From positions 1-34,651 of the forward strand of contig JAFUCZ010000015.1 of assembly GCA_017459425.1 (NCBI GenBank): a stretch of 34,651 nucleotides of DNA, given 5' to 3'. Below are positions 14,657 to 22,767 of the stretch, piece by piece. The notes beneath the pieces were generated by a model, which saw only the letters and a program-made list of their open reading frames with translations, made no database searches and was not told where the DNA came from. The DNA is from Bacilli bacterium (GTDB lineage Bacteria > Bacillota_I > Bacilli_A > RF39 > UBA660). The position numbers and the translations under genes were made by a program. Within the stretch, counting starts at the first letter, position 1; every line of letters begins with the position of its first letter.

Positions 14657-17017
14657 CTATTCTGATCTAAGTGCTTCAACTGGATCTTTCTTTGCAGCCA
14701 TTCTTGATGGTTTGCTACCAGCAATAACATTTAGTATGATACTTAATAAAATTAAGAATATTGCACTACCAATTGGTAAGCTTGCAATTCCATTTATTTT
14801 TGCTAACTTGCCAACTATTAAATTTATTTGTAAAGAGATTATTAATGCAATAAGAATACCTATTAGACCAGCAACTAATCCTTCGATAATTGTTTCTGCT
14901 CTAAATACTCTTCTTATATCCTTTTTGCTTGCCCCTATTGCTCTTAAAATACCAATTTCTTTTGTTCTTTCAAGTACACTTATATACGTTATAATTCCAA
15001 TCATAATTGATGATACTACTAAACTAATTGCTACAAATCCAATTAATACAAATGATACAATTTTTATAATATTTCTAATACCACCAACAAGTGTTTTCAT
15101 TATATCATTATATGTAATTACCAATTCTTCTTGATGGTTTGATTTTTTCTCTTTATTATATTTATCAATTAATTTTACTATTTTTTCTTTAGATTCGTAA
15201 TCGTTTGGATAAATACTAATGCTTGATGGTTCTTCAATATCATAAATAGCTAATTTTTTTGATAACTCTTCATATGTATTTGATATTCCATCAAATTGAG
15301 TACCTGTTAAAACATTTACATCTATATTTTCCATTTGTTTTTTATAAATACTTGTTTCGCTTACTTGTTTTAAAATATTCATTGTCAAATCATGAGTGTA
15401 TCCAAGTTTAGCGTTTGATGTATCTTTATCTAACACAACACCTACAATTTTTATATCCATTCCATTATCAATAACACTTTTCATATACTCTAGATCATTA
15501 GTATAATCAATAAATGATCCATTTTCTTCTTTGTAATAGTCAGTGTTTAAAATTAATTTATAAGTTCTATTTATAAACTCTGAATAATTTATATCAGAAC
15601 TTTGTACTCTATATTTTTCATCTTTTTTGATTTTATCTAGATTTTCAAGTAATTCATCATTATTTTTTATACCTAATGCATAAAGAATTGAATCATCTAC
15701 TTGCTTATTGCTACCTACTACTAAAACTACTTCATCGTAATTGCTTGGTAAAGTACCTATTAAAACCTTATAAGCATCTTTTTTACTAGATATTTCATCA
15801 AATAAATTACCTTCAGCTTTTAAATTAGTAGGATTTACTTTTGCATAATCATCACGATATACTTGTAATTCAAAGTCATATCCGTAATAAACATCTGTTG
15901 CATTTTTTTGAAACTGATCATTATTTTCTATATATTTTTTAAATTCTTTTAAATTGTTTTTAACAACTAAACCCTTGCTAGATGAAACAACTGATTCTTT
16001 TACTATATCATCATTTGAGCAAAGTTTATCACCTTTACAAGTATTTTGTTTTTCTGTAATACCAGCACTTATGCCACCAAAAACATCGTAACTTGTTTTT
16101 TCAATTTTTATTGGATAATCAGTTAATGATTCTTTTTCAATTTTTGATGCATATTTTTGAACACCATTTGAAAGTGCTAAAATCAATGCAATTCCAATTA
16201 TACCAATTGATCCTGCGAAAGCAGTTAAGAAAGTTCTTCCTTTTTTAGTCATTAAATTGTTAAATGATAATGATAATGAAGTTAATAATGACATTGAAGT
16301 TCTACCTGTTTTCAATTCTTTCTTATCTTCTTTATCTTCTTTATATGGGTTACTATCATTTATAATAACACCATCTTTTAGTTCAATTATTCTTGTTGAA
16401 TACTCTTTAGCTAGTTCTGGATTGTGAGTAACCATAATTACCAATTTATCTTTTGCTATTTCTTTTAATAAATCCATAATTTGAACACTAGTTTTCGAAT
16501 CAAGCGCTCCGGTTGGTTCATCTGCTAATATTATTTCTGGATCATTAACTAAAGCTCTAGCTATAGCAACTCTTTGCATTTGTCCACCTGATAATTGATT
16601 TGGTTTTTTATTGATGTGTTCTTTTAATCCTACTTTAGTTAAAACATCTATTGCTCTTCTTTTTCTTTCTGACTTTGGTACACCTGATAAAGTTAAAGCA
16701 ATTTCAACATTTGATAATATTGTTTGATGCATTATTAAATTGTAGCTTTGGAATATAAAACCTACTCTATAGTTTCTATAACTATCCCAATCTCTATTAC
16801 TATATTTTTTTGTTGAAACACCTTCAATCACTAAATCTCCACTACTATATTTGTCAAGTCCTCCAATTATGTTTAGTAATGTAGTTTTTCCACTTCCACT
16901 CGTACCAAGAATAGAAGCAAATTCATTTCTCCTAAATTTAATGTTAATTCCTTTTAAAACTTGCTGAGAAATTTCGCCAGTTTTATAACTTTTTTTAATG
17001 TCTTTTAATTCTAACAT
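14657..17017 (-). CDS. MacB-type ABC transporter, ATPase fused to FtsX-like permease
   Basis: 786 residues in one chain. The ATPase domain (1-220) has Walker A GTSGSGKTT (38-46), signature LSGGQ (142-146), Walker B EIILADEP (161-168) and His198. The membrane part has one helix near 265-285, a large extracellular domain of about 330 residues, and three C-terminal helices with the FtsX block LERTKEIGILRAIGASKKDI. In Bacillus-type systems such proteins export peptides or sense envelope stress. The extracellular domain has one Cys pair (CKGDKLC) that could form a disulfide. RBS AAGGGAG; a TATAAT box lies 25 bases upstream. No dedicated two-component system is adjacent, so the substrate is unknown. 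Confidence 0.92.
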   Translation of the reverse strand: MLELKDIKKSYKTGEISQQVLKGINIKFRRNEFASILGTSGSGKTTLLNIIGGLDKYSSGDLVIEGVSTKKYSNRDWDSYRNYRVGFIFQSYNLIMHQTILSNVEIALTLSGVPKSERKRRAIDVLTKVGLKEHINKKPNQLSGGQMQRVAIARALVNDPEIILADEPTGALDSKTSVQIMDLLKEIAKDKLVIMVTHNPELAKEYSTRIIELKDGVIINDSNPYKEDKEDKKELKTGRTSMSLLTSLSLSFNNLMTKKGRTFLTAFAGSIGIIGIALILALSNGVQKYASKIEKESLTDYPIKIEKTSYDVFGGISAGITEKQNTCKGDKLCSNDDIVKESVVSSSKGLVVKNNLKEFKKYIENNDQFQKNATDVYYGYDFELQVYRDDYAKVNPTNLKAEGNLFDEISSKKDAYKVLIGTLPSNYDEVVLVVGSNKQVDDSILYALGIKNNDELLENLDKIKKDEKYRVQSSDINYSEFINRTYKLILNTDYYKEENGSFIDYTNDLEYMKSVIDNGMDIKIVGVVLDKDTSNAKLGYTHDLTMNILKQVSETSIYKKQMENIDVNVLTGTQFDGISNTYEELSKKLAIYDIEEPSSISIYPNDYESKEKIVKLIDKYNKEKKSNHQEELVITYNDIMKTLVGGIRNIIKIVSFVLIGFVAISLVVSSIMIGIITYISVLERTKEIGILRAIGASKKDIRRVFRAETIIEGLVAGLIGILIALIISLQINLIVGKLAKINGIASLPIGSAIFLILLSIILNVIAGSKPSRMAAKKDPVEALRSE

Positions 17018-17082
17018 CTATTTACTCCCTTCGTTACACCATATTATACCATAACTTTTTAATTATGCATTTTTTTCTAAAA

Positions 17083-17102
17083 AAAATCACAAATGTGATT
17101 TT
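17083..17102 (-). terminator. terminator of the tRNA operon
   Basis: Minus strand AAAATCACATTTGTGATTTT followed by a run of T, 40 bases after tRNA-Pro. Confidence 0.85.
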
Positions 17103-17142
17103 CTTCATATTAACCTTAATAAAATAAGGATTTTTAACAAAC

Positions 17143-17219
17143 TGGTCGGAAAAACAGGATTTGAACCTGCAACCCCTACATCCCAAATGTAGTGCACTAC
17201 CAAGTTGTGCTATTTTCCG
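17143..17219 (-). tRNA. tRNA-Pro(TGG)
   Basis: Last of the 12-gene operon. Acceptor CGGAAAA pairs with TTTTCCG; C1-G72 as expected for Pro. Loop TTTGGGA gives anticodon TGG. CCA is encoded. Confidence 0.95.
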
Positions 17220-17224
17220 ATATA

Positions 17225-17301
17225 TGGTGCGCTCGAAGGGATTCGAACCCCTGACCTTTTGGTTCGTAGCCAAACACTCTATCCAGCTGAGCTACGAGCG
17301 C
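17225..17301 (-). tRNA. tRNA-Arg(ACG)
   Basis: Acceptor GCGCTCG pairs with CGAGCGC. Loop CTACGAA gives anticodon ACG (A34 normally edited to inosine by TadA). CCA encoded. Confidence 0.97.
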
Positions 17302-17324
17302 AGCTACGTTTGTATATAAAAAAA

Positions 17325-17400
17325 TGGTGGCTCCGAGTGGGATTGAACCACCGACACCAGGATTTTCAGTCCTGTGCTCTACCGACTGAGCTACAGAGCC
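17325..17400 (-). tRNA. tRNA-Phe(GAA)
   Basis: Acceptor GGCTCTG pairs with CGGAGCC (one U-G pair). Loop CTGAAAA gives anticodon GAA. CCA encoded. Confidence 0.97.
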
Positions 17401-17409
17401 AACTTAAAA

Positions 17410-17485
17410 TGGCGGTCCCGACGAGAATTGAACTCGCGATCTTCTGCGTGACAGGCAGACGTGATAACCGCTACACCACGGGACC
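17410..17485 (-). tRNA. tRNA-Asp(GTC)
   Basis: Acceptor GGTCCCG pairs with CGGGACC; discriminator G73 as in Asp tRNAs. Loop CTGTCAC gives anticodon GTC. CCA encoded. Confidence 0.97.
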
Positions 17486-17488
17486 ATT

Positions 17489-17565
<77 letters not shown>

Positions 17566-17578
17566 ATATATATATTAG

Positions 17579-17669
17579 TGGCGGAGAAAGAGGGATTCGA
17601 ACCCCCGCGCCGTTGCCGACCTCCTGGTTTTCAAGACCAGTCCCTTCAACCAGACTTGGGTATTTCTCC
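17579..17669 (-). tRNA. tRNA-Ser(TGA)
   Basis: 91 bases with a long variable arm. Acceptor GGAGAAA pairs with TTTCTCC; G73. Loop CTTGAAA gives anticodon TGA. CCA encoded. Confidence 0.96.
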
Positions 17670-17678
17670 AAAAAAATA

Positions 17679-17767
17679 TGGTGCCTAAGGCCGGACTTGA
17701 ACCGGCACGGGATTTGACTCCCGCAGGATTTTAAGTCCTGTGCGTCTACCAATTTCGCCACTCAGGC
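17679..17767 (-). tRNA. tRNA-Leu(TAA)
   Basis: 89 bases with a long variable arm. Acceptor GCCTGAG pairs with CTTAGGC; A73. Loop CTTAAAA gives anticodon TAA. CCA encoded. Confidence 0.96.
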
Positions 17768-17774
17768 ACAAAAA

Positions 17775-17850
17775 TGGTGTCCCGTACAGAATTCGAATCT
17801 GTGACCCTTTGATTAAAAGTCAAATGCTCTACCAGCTGAGCTAACGGGAC
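17775..17850 (-). tRNA. tRNA-Lys(TTT)
   Basis: Acceptor GTCCCGT pairs with ACGGGAC. Loop CTTTTAA gives anticodon TTT. CCA encoded. Confidence 0.97.
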
Positions 17851-17862
17851 ATATAATATTAG

Positions 17863-17937
17863 TGGCTGCCTCGGCTAGATTCGAACTAGCGCATGCCACA
17901 GTCAAAGTGTGGTGCCTTACCGCTTGGCTACGAGGCA
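17863..17937 (-). tRNA. tRNA-Gln(TTG)
   Basis: Acceptor TGCCTCG pairs with CGAGGCA (U1-A72), G73. Loop CTTTGAC gives anticodon TTG. CCA encoded. Confidence 0.96.
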
Positions 17938-17952
17938 ATAAGTAACAATTAG

Positions 17953-18036
17953 TGGTGGAAGGAGATGGATTCGAACCATCGAACCCGAAGGAACAGATTT
18001 ACAGTCTGCCGCGTTTAGCCACTTCGCTACCCTTCC
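17953..18036 (-). tRNA. tRNA-Tyr(GTA)
   Basis: 84 bases with a long variable arm. Acceptor GGAAGGG pairs with CTCCTTCC-type 3' strand. Loop CTGTAAA gives anticodon GTA. CCA encoded. Confidence 0.96.
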
Positions 18037-18043
18037 AAATAAA

Positions 18044-18119
<76 letters not shown>

Positions 18120-18120
18120 A

Positions 18121-18197
18121 TGGTGGGCGATATAGGACTCGAACCTATGACCCCTTGCTTGTAAGGCAAGTGCTCTAACCAACTGAGCTAATCGCCC
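18121..18197 (-). tRNA. tRNA-Val(TAC)
   Basis: First gene of the operon; only one base separates it from tRNA-Thr. Acceptor GGGCGAT pairs with ATCGCCC. Loop CTTACAA gives anticodon TAC. CCA encoded. Confidence 0.97.
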
Positions 18198-18213
18198 GTA
18201 CTAGACGTAATTA

Positions 18214-18242
18214 AATATATCATTTATATCAATGTTTGTCAA
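18214..18242 (-). promoter_or_regulatory. promoter of the 12-tRNA operon
   Basis: Minus strand consensus -35 TTGACA (18237-18242), 17-base spacer, -10 TATATT (18214-18219), 17 bases before tRNA-Val. The -35 lies inside the last codons of the S1-domain gene. Confidence 0.9.
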
Positions 18243-18609
18243 TAGTATTTACAACGTTTTTTGAATTTTTTAATGCTTCATCTATCCAATAAGGTAATTT
18301 TTTCTTTAGCGTGTTAAATCCGTTTTTTGTCTCAATTATTTTTCTCTTTTTTGAATTATGATTTTTTTTATAAATTAAATTTTTCATACTTAGTTTAATT
18401 TTTTTTGATTCATCATCAACATCAATTATTTCAGCATATATTTCATCACCTACTTTGCCATATGAATTTATATCTTTTACAAACTTATTAGATAACTCTG
18501 AAATATGAACTAAACCAGCATATCCATCTTGGAATGTAACAAATATTCCATAATTTTCAATGCCAGTTATTTTTGCTTTTATTACTGTACCTTTCATATA
18601 TTTTGACAT
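18229..18609 (-). CDS. S1-domain RNA-binding regulator (YugI/CvfD-like)
   Basis: 126 residues: one S1 RNA-binding domain (about 5-75) with the classic ENYGIFVTF, GLVHISELS, VGDEI and KIKLSMK strands, then a basic linker and a C-terminal segment GFNTLKKKLPYWIDEALKN as in YugI/CvfD proteins, which bind ribosomes or mRNA and affect stress responses. RBS AGGTGATATT precedes the ATG. It has a -10 TATAAT at 18631-18636, divergent from nfu. Its 3' end overlaps the tRNA operon promoter and no separate terminator is visible, so read-through into the tRNAs is possible. Confidence 0.85.
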   Translation of the reverse strand: MSKYMKGTVIKAKITGIENYGIFVTFQDGYAGLVHISELSNKFVKDINSYGKVGDEIYAEIIDVDDESKKIKLSMKNLIYKKNHNSKKRKIIETKNGFNTLKKKLPYWIDEALKNSKNVVNTIDKH

Positions 18610-18661
18610 AATATCACCTTTTTCAGTGTAATTATATCATAATTTTTCTTTCAATTAAAGA

Positions 18662-18689
18662 TTTACATTAATGATTTTTTTAGTATAAT
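18662..18689 (+). promoter_or_regulatory. promoter of the Nfu gene
   Basis: -35 TTTACA (18662-18667), 16-base spacer, -10 TATAAT (18684-18689), 18 bases before the start codon. Confidence 0.7.
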
Positions 18690-18706
18690 ATATATTGGTG
18701 ATGCAG

Positions 18707-18934
18707 ATGAAAGAAAAAGAAGAAAAAATAAAAGCAATAATTGATGAATTAAGACCATTTTTAGTAAATGATGGTGGAGATTTAGAATTTGTTAAATTAG
18801 AAGATAATATTGTATATATTAAATTACTTGGTGCGTGTTCAAATTGTTCCTTAATTGATTTTACTCTTAAAGATGGAATTGAAGCTGCCATAAAAGAAGA
18901 AATTCCTGATATAGAGGGTGTTGTAAATATTTAA
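18707..18934 (+). CDS. NifU-like (Nfu) iron-sulfur scaffold protein
   Basis: 75 residues, just the Nfu domain. It has the LRPFLVNDGGDLEFV start and the GACSNCSLID motif whose CXXC binds a [4Fe-4S] cluster at a dimer interface for transfer to client proteins. A possible client in the window is the PreA-type protein. Several upstream in-frame starts exist (TTG 18695, GTG 18698, ATG 18701), but GGTGAT at 18697-18702 serves best as an RBS for the ATG at 18707. Divergent from the S1-domain gene. No other suf genes are adjacent. Confidence 0.9.
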   Translation: MKEKEEKIKAIIDELRPFLVNDGGDLEFVKLEDNIVYIKLLGACSNCSLIDFTLKDGIEAAIKEEIPDIEGVVNI

Positions 18935-18960
18935 TAACAACTTTAAGTTGTTATTTTTTT
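18933..18960 (+). terminator. terminator of the Nfu gene
   Basis: Stem AATAACAAC / GTTGTTATT followed by TTTTT; overlaps the 3' end of the convergent YutH-like gene. Confidence 0.85.
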
Positions 18961-19856
18961 AGCCATTCTATATCGGGCATTTCAGTTAACTGACACAAAT
19001 AAATATAAAGATTTTTTAAAAAAATTTCAAATTCTTGAACCTTATTTATTATTTTTTTAATTTTACTCGTTTCCTCATTATCTACCACAATTTTTTCAAA
19101 TAAATCAAAATAATATGTCGGAAACATTATTCTTGAAAGAAATAAGATATATTCATCGTGAGTATAATGTTGATTTATAATTAAGTTTTTTAATTCGTCA
19201 TTTAATCCAAATTTTACATTATTAAAAAATCTACTTTTAATATATTCGCATATATCTCTAACTCTAGAATCAATTATGTAATTAAGTGGATTATACAAAT
19301 CAAAATGCGTATAATTACAGTTCATTCTTTTATGTTGAACAGATAAATATATATTATTTGTTAGATTATTTAATAAGCAAATTGCATTTTCTCCAAGTCC
19401 TACATAATAACTAAAACTTTCTCGAATTATTTTGTTTTTTTTACCAAAGTTTAAAATTTGATACTCCATATAATCTATTTTATCGCTCCATAAAGTTTTC
19501 CAATTTATTTCTCGATTAAAGTGATGTGCTACAGAATACGAATTATTTGTAAATGCTAATACATCATTTATATTTATTGTATTAGTTCTATTTACATAAT
19601 ATCTCATTAGTACATAATTAATTCCATCAATATTTGTTACAATTGAATTTGTTTTATTATTGATCAATTCATTTGAGATAAGCCCAGACTTTAACATTTC
19701 AAAGCTTATTTTTTTTACTTTTTCAATTATTTCGATTGGTAATTCTGTATGTATTAATGCATACTTATTTACCGATGATTTAAAAAAATAATTTTTATTA
19801 TTTTTATGGATGTCATATGAAGTCATTTGATAAAAATAATATATTGCATTCTTCAT
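18951..19856 (-). CDS. CotS/YutH-like spore coat kinase-fold protein
   Basis: 301 residues. The layout and several blocks resemble the CotS family (YutH branch) of spore coat proteins with a degenerate aminoglycoside-phosphotransferase fold: a small lobe (about 20-105), then NWKTLWSDKIDYMEYQI, IRESFSYYVGLGENAICLL, and a C-lobe reading THFDLYNPLNYIIDSRVRDICEYIKSR split by one variable stretch. A kinase-like H-x-D and a following D-S are visible but the usual HxDxxxxN and DWE signatures are not complete, so catalysis is doubtful. RBS AGGGTGATTAT. It is downstream of the patatin gene, 41 bases apart. The family call rests on remembered patterns. Confidence 0.5.
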   Translation of the reverse strand: MKNAIYYFYQMTSYDIHKNNKNYFFKSSVNKYALIHTELPIEIIEKVKKISFEMLKSGLISNELINNKTNSIVTNIDGINYVLMRYYVNRTNTININDVLAFTNNSYSVAHHFNREINWKTLWSDKIDYMEYQILNFGKKNKIIRESFSYYVGLGENAICLLNNLTNNIYLSVQHKRMNCNYTHFDLYNPLNYIIDSRVRDICEYIKSRFFNNVKFGLNDELKNLIINQHYTHDEYILFLSRIMFPTYYFDLFEKIVVDNEETSKIKKIINKVQEFEIFLKNLYIYLCQLTEMPDIEWLKK

Positions 19857-19897
19857 ATAATCACCCTATTGAATTATATGAAAATGATTGTCAAATA

Positions 19898-21112
19898 TTA
19901 TTTAATAATTTCAATATATAATGCGCATAAAAATTCCTTTTTAAACATTGTAGCAAGAAACATCAAATCGTCGCTACCTTCATTTATCTTTATATATATA
20001 TATTTAACTAATTTCTTTTTTTCAAGTAACTTTAAACTTTTTAATGCTCCATTAATATTATTTATTTCAACAATATTTATTTTATCTAATAATATTTTAT
20101 TATACTTTGAAATTCTATATATTTTTGTATCATCCATTTCATAAATAACGCCTAATTTTTCAATTGTATCTAACAAAGTTTTTTTATCATTGTCAAAAAC
20201 TTTTTTAAATGTTTTATCTTTTATTATTTTTTTTAAACTATTTCTTTCATTTTCTATATTCAATATTTTTTTTAATTTATCAAAAAATTTGTGTTCATAT
20301 TTTTTATATATTTTATTTGCTTGATGTTTTTTAAAAGTAAATATTTCTCCATCTAATTTTCCATATTCTTTTAAAGTATCAGTATAGCCATAAAAGATAT
20401 TCTTATTCGACAAATATGAATCAAAAATCAAAAATGATCCTAAATCATGCTTAGATTTTATAATCTTAACATCAACATTTTTATATTTCGTCTTTCGCTT
20501 TAGTCCTACAGCATCTAAATCTACCGCTATTATTTGTTCAGCACCCATTTTACAAGCTAAGTTAATTGGCAAGTTATCATAATATCCACCATCGATATAA
20601 TATTCTTTTTCAATTTCTTTTTTTTGAAACGCAGGGAAACAAGATGCAGAGGCAATCAAATAATCCTTTAGTTTTCCTTTTGGAATTTCATTTTTAGTTA
20701 AACTTAAGCTTTTTAATCTTGGATACTTTACTGTAACAAGTCCAAAATCTATATTTGATTTTAAAACTTTGTCCTCATCAACTAATTTTTCTATTGCTTC
20801 GTATAAATTAACTGCATTCATTCCACCTTCAAAAACTATATTTTTAGCATATGTTTTCACAATTTTTTTTGTATCAGTTACATTCATGTTATTACTTGTA
20901 TTTTGATCAAAAACAACATTAAAATTCATATTCGACCATAATTTATATGCTTTTTTATAGTTTTTTTGGGTCATTAAAACTCCATTTAATGCGCCAACAG
21001 AAGTTCCTGTAACAATATTATATTTTATTCTTAGTTTTTTTAGTGCTTTCCAAACACCAATTTGATAGGCTCCTCTTGACCCACCACCAGATAATACGAT
21101 TGCGACTTTCAT
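19898..21112 (-). CDS. patatin-like phospholipase
   Basis: 404 residues. The N-terminal half (1-200) is a patatin lipid acyl hydrolase: oxyanion loop GGGSRGAYQ, nucleophile Ser38 in GTSVG, and catalytic Asp174 in IDGGYYDN. The C-terminal 200 residues are Lys-rich and helical, with no recognised domain. Such proteins hydrolyse membrane phospholipids; in bacteria they range from housekeeping lipid turnover to effectors of defence systems, but nothing adjacent supports a defence role. RBS GGTGTT. A TATAAT at the upstream end faces the divergent TATAAT of the next gene. Confidence 0.88.
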   Translation of the reverse strand: MKVAIVLSGGGSRGAYQIGVWKALKKLRIKYNIVTGTSVGALNGVLMTQKNYKKAYKLWSNMNFNVVFDQNTSNNMNVTDTKKIVKTYAKNIVFEGGMNAVNLYEAIEKLVDEDKVLKSNIDFGLVTVKYPRLKSLSLTKNEIPKGKLKDYLIASASCFPAFQKKEIEKEYYIDGGYYDNLPINLACKMGAEQIIAVDLDAVGLKRKTKYKNVDVKIIKSKHDLGSFLIFDSYLSNKNIFYGYTDTLKEYGKLDGEIFTFKKHQANKIYKKYEHKFFDKLKKILNIENERNSLKKIIKDKTFKKVFDNDKKTLLDTIEKLGVIYEMDDTKIYRISKYNKILLDKINIVEINNINGALKSLKLLEKKKLVKYIYIKINEGSDDLMFLATMFKKEFLCALYIEIIK

Positions 21113-21157
21113 AACACCAACTCCAATTTTATTATATCAGAAAAGATATATATATGG

Positions 21158-21163
21158 TATAAT
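21158..21163 (+). promoter_or_regulatory. -10 box of the CmpB-like gene
   Basis: TATAAT 24 bases before the start codon; no good -35 is visible. An opposing TATAAT for the patatin gene lies about 25 bases to the left, so the two promoters are back to back. Confidence 0.45.
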
Positions 21164-21186
21164 AATGATAGATTGAGTGGGATTTT

Positions 21187-21846
21187 ATGTATCATTTTTT
21201 ATTTTTATTTAGTTTATTTATTATTTATTCATTTATTGGATGGACAATTGAAATGGTTGTTTGTGCAAGCGTTGATAAAAAAATAGTCAATAGAGGATTT
21301 CTAGTAGGACCATATTGTCCTATTTATGGATTTTCTTCTTTAATAATGATTGGGGTTTTGCAAAAATATTTAAATGATGCATTTGTATTATTTATTATGG
21401 CAATTTTCATTTGTACTTTTACTGAATACATAACAAGTTATATAATGGAAAAAATATTCCATGCTAGATGGTGGGATTATACAAATATCCCATTTAATTT
21501 AAATGGTCGCGTATGTCTAACTAATTCAATTTGTTTTGGAATTTTAGGAACAATTCTTTTATATGTACTAAATCCTATGATTACTAATTTTTTGGAATCA
21601 ATTAAAGTTTCCACATTTAATATTATTTTTTTTGTAATATATATTATATTTTTTATAGATGTAGTTACATCAATTAATATAATTAACAAATTAAAAATAA
21701 CTGCTGATTCTATAAGAAAAGACTATACTGAGGAAATTACTTCAAAAGTAAAAGACGTTATATTTAAAAACTCTTTGTTATCAAGACGTTTAATAAGAGC
21801 ATTCCCAAATATAACATTTAAAATTTTAAATATCAGAAAAAAATAA
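21187..21846 (+). CDS. putative ABC-transporter type IV (CmpB-like) membrane protein
   Basis: 219 residues with about five transmembrane helices. The signatures YSFIGWTIEM at the N-terminus, NRGFLVGPYCPIYGFS (about 35-50) and the block ARWWDYTNIPFNLNGRVCL (about 93-111) define the PF06541 family, annotated as ABC transporter type IV although no ATPase partner is known. Function is unknown. RBS GAGTGGGA. It stands alone, before cotZ on the same strand. Confidence 0.88.
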   Translation: MYHFLFLFSLFIIYSFIGWTIEMVVCASVDKKIVNRGFLVGPYCPIYGFSSLIMIGVLQKYLNDAFVLFIMAIFICTFTEYITSYIMEKIFHARWWDYTNIPFNLNGRVCLTNSICFGILGTILLYVLNPMITNFLESIKVSTFNIIFFVIYIIFFIDVVTSINIINKLKITADSIRKDYTEEITSKVKDVIFKNSLLSRRLIRAFPNITFKILNIRKK

Positions 21847-21926
21847 AATCTATTTTAGGCAATCATTTACACCCTTTTTCTAAACATGAATATGTTATAG
21901 TGAGAACAAATGAAGGGGTGGATTAT

Positions 21927-22364
21927 ATGTGTGATAACAACAATAAAGAATGCAAATGCATAGCTGAAATATTAACTGTTATAGCTATATTACAACAAAA
22001 TGCATCATGTTCAGATAATTGCCTAGATACGTGTGATAGAGGATTTTTAGGTAATGCTATTTCTACATTTGCATATAATACTAGACCAGTTATGTTATAT
22101 ACTTCTTTTGGAAACGGAACTCCATGGAGTATGCCTACTACTAGAGAAGATGTAACATGCGGTGATGCTGGTGTAGTATGTTCAAATGTGTTTAGAGTAG
22201 AAAAAATAGATGGTTGTTGTGCTACATTTAGGGTTCTAACAGATAACCCAGATACAACAGAAACTAATATTCCATATGTAGCTACAAATTCTTTTTTCAC
22301 AATGAATCTAAATTGTGTATGTGCTATACGTTGCTTAAATGATACTTATGTAGAAAGTATTTAA
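21927..22364 (+). CDS. CotZ/CotY-like cysteine-rich spore coat protein
   Basis: 145 residues with 13 cysteines, including CKCIAEILTVIAILQQNASC at the N-terminus, a G-C-C-A-T-F-R-V-L block (like ECCATLELL of CotY/CotZ/ExsY) and a C-terminal LNCVCAIRC. These proteins form disulfide-linked crystalline layers of the outer coat, crust or exosporium. Start at 21927 chosen by AAGGGGTG seven bases upstream; the open frame extends 9 codons further. The T-rich upstream region has no clear sigma-K promoter. Likely mother-cell expressed late in sporulation by family analogy. Confidence 0.8.
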   Translation: MCDNNNKECKCIAEILTVIAILQQNASCSDNCLDTCDRGFLGNAISTFAYNTRPVMLYTSFGNGTPWSMPTTREDVTCGDAGVVCSNVFRVEKIDGCCATFRVLTDNPDTTETNIPYVATNSFFTMNLNCVCAIRCLNDTYVESI

Positions 22365-22388
22365 AAAAAACCTTTAATGGTTTTTTTT
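22363..22388. terminator. bidirectional terminator of cotZ and the next gene
   Basis: A-run plus CC paired with GG plus T-run around a six-base loop; sits between convergent stops. Confidence 0.65.
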
Positions 22389-22722
22389 AGTTATCGTATT
22401 CAATATCTACGATATCAACAATTGGAATTAATTCATTATTTAACGTTATTAAATGTGTAGCATTCTGACCAATTATTTTTGTTTTGATTTCCTCATCCTT
22501 TAATTTAATTTTAACATCTGCTTTATATACATACCTAGGAGATGAAAAAATTGAATTTATTTTTTGTTTAATATTTTTCTCATTTATTTTTACCGTATTT
22601 TTTTGTACTTCTTCTTTAATTTCACCTTCTTTTTCATCATTGTTTGAGTAATAATATGTATTGTTATTTTTTATTTCTTTTTCTATTTTATTAGCAAATA
22701 TTTTTGACTTTTTATTGTTCAT
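22387..22722 (-). CDS. small Lys-rich protein, possible coat component
   Basis: 111 residues, highly charged. Residues 1-70 are Lys/Glu/Asn-rich and probably disordered, while 71-111 form a small strand-rich module: FSSPRYVYKADVKIKLKD, then TKIIGQNATHLITLNNELIPIVDIVDIEYDN in two parts. The C-terminal module is reminiscent of the Bacillus coat protein CotO, and the convergent neighbour is a coat gene, which makes a coat role plausible; this is a guess. RBS GAGGAGGATTAA precedes the ATG. Confidence 0.55.
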   Translation of the reverse strand: MNNKKSKIFANKIEKEIKNNNTYYYSNNDEKEGEIKEEVQKNTVKINEKNIKQKINSIFSSPRYVYKADVKIKLKDEEIKTKIIGQNATHLITLNNELIPIVDIVDIEYDN

Positions 22723-22767
22723 TTAATCCTCCTCTCAAAATATGATATGCATATGTTTGATATATTA

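Noticed and set aside
19898-21112. Patatin phospholipase as part of an anti-phage system such as CBASS
   Set aside because: No cyclase or sensor gene is adjacent; cdaA is a housekeeping c-di-AMP cyclase 13 kb away.
21885-21893. CATGAATAT before the CotZ-like gene as a sigma-K -10
   Set aside because: The match lacks the CATA core and the only upstream AC lies 13-14 bases away, which is too close.
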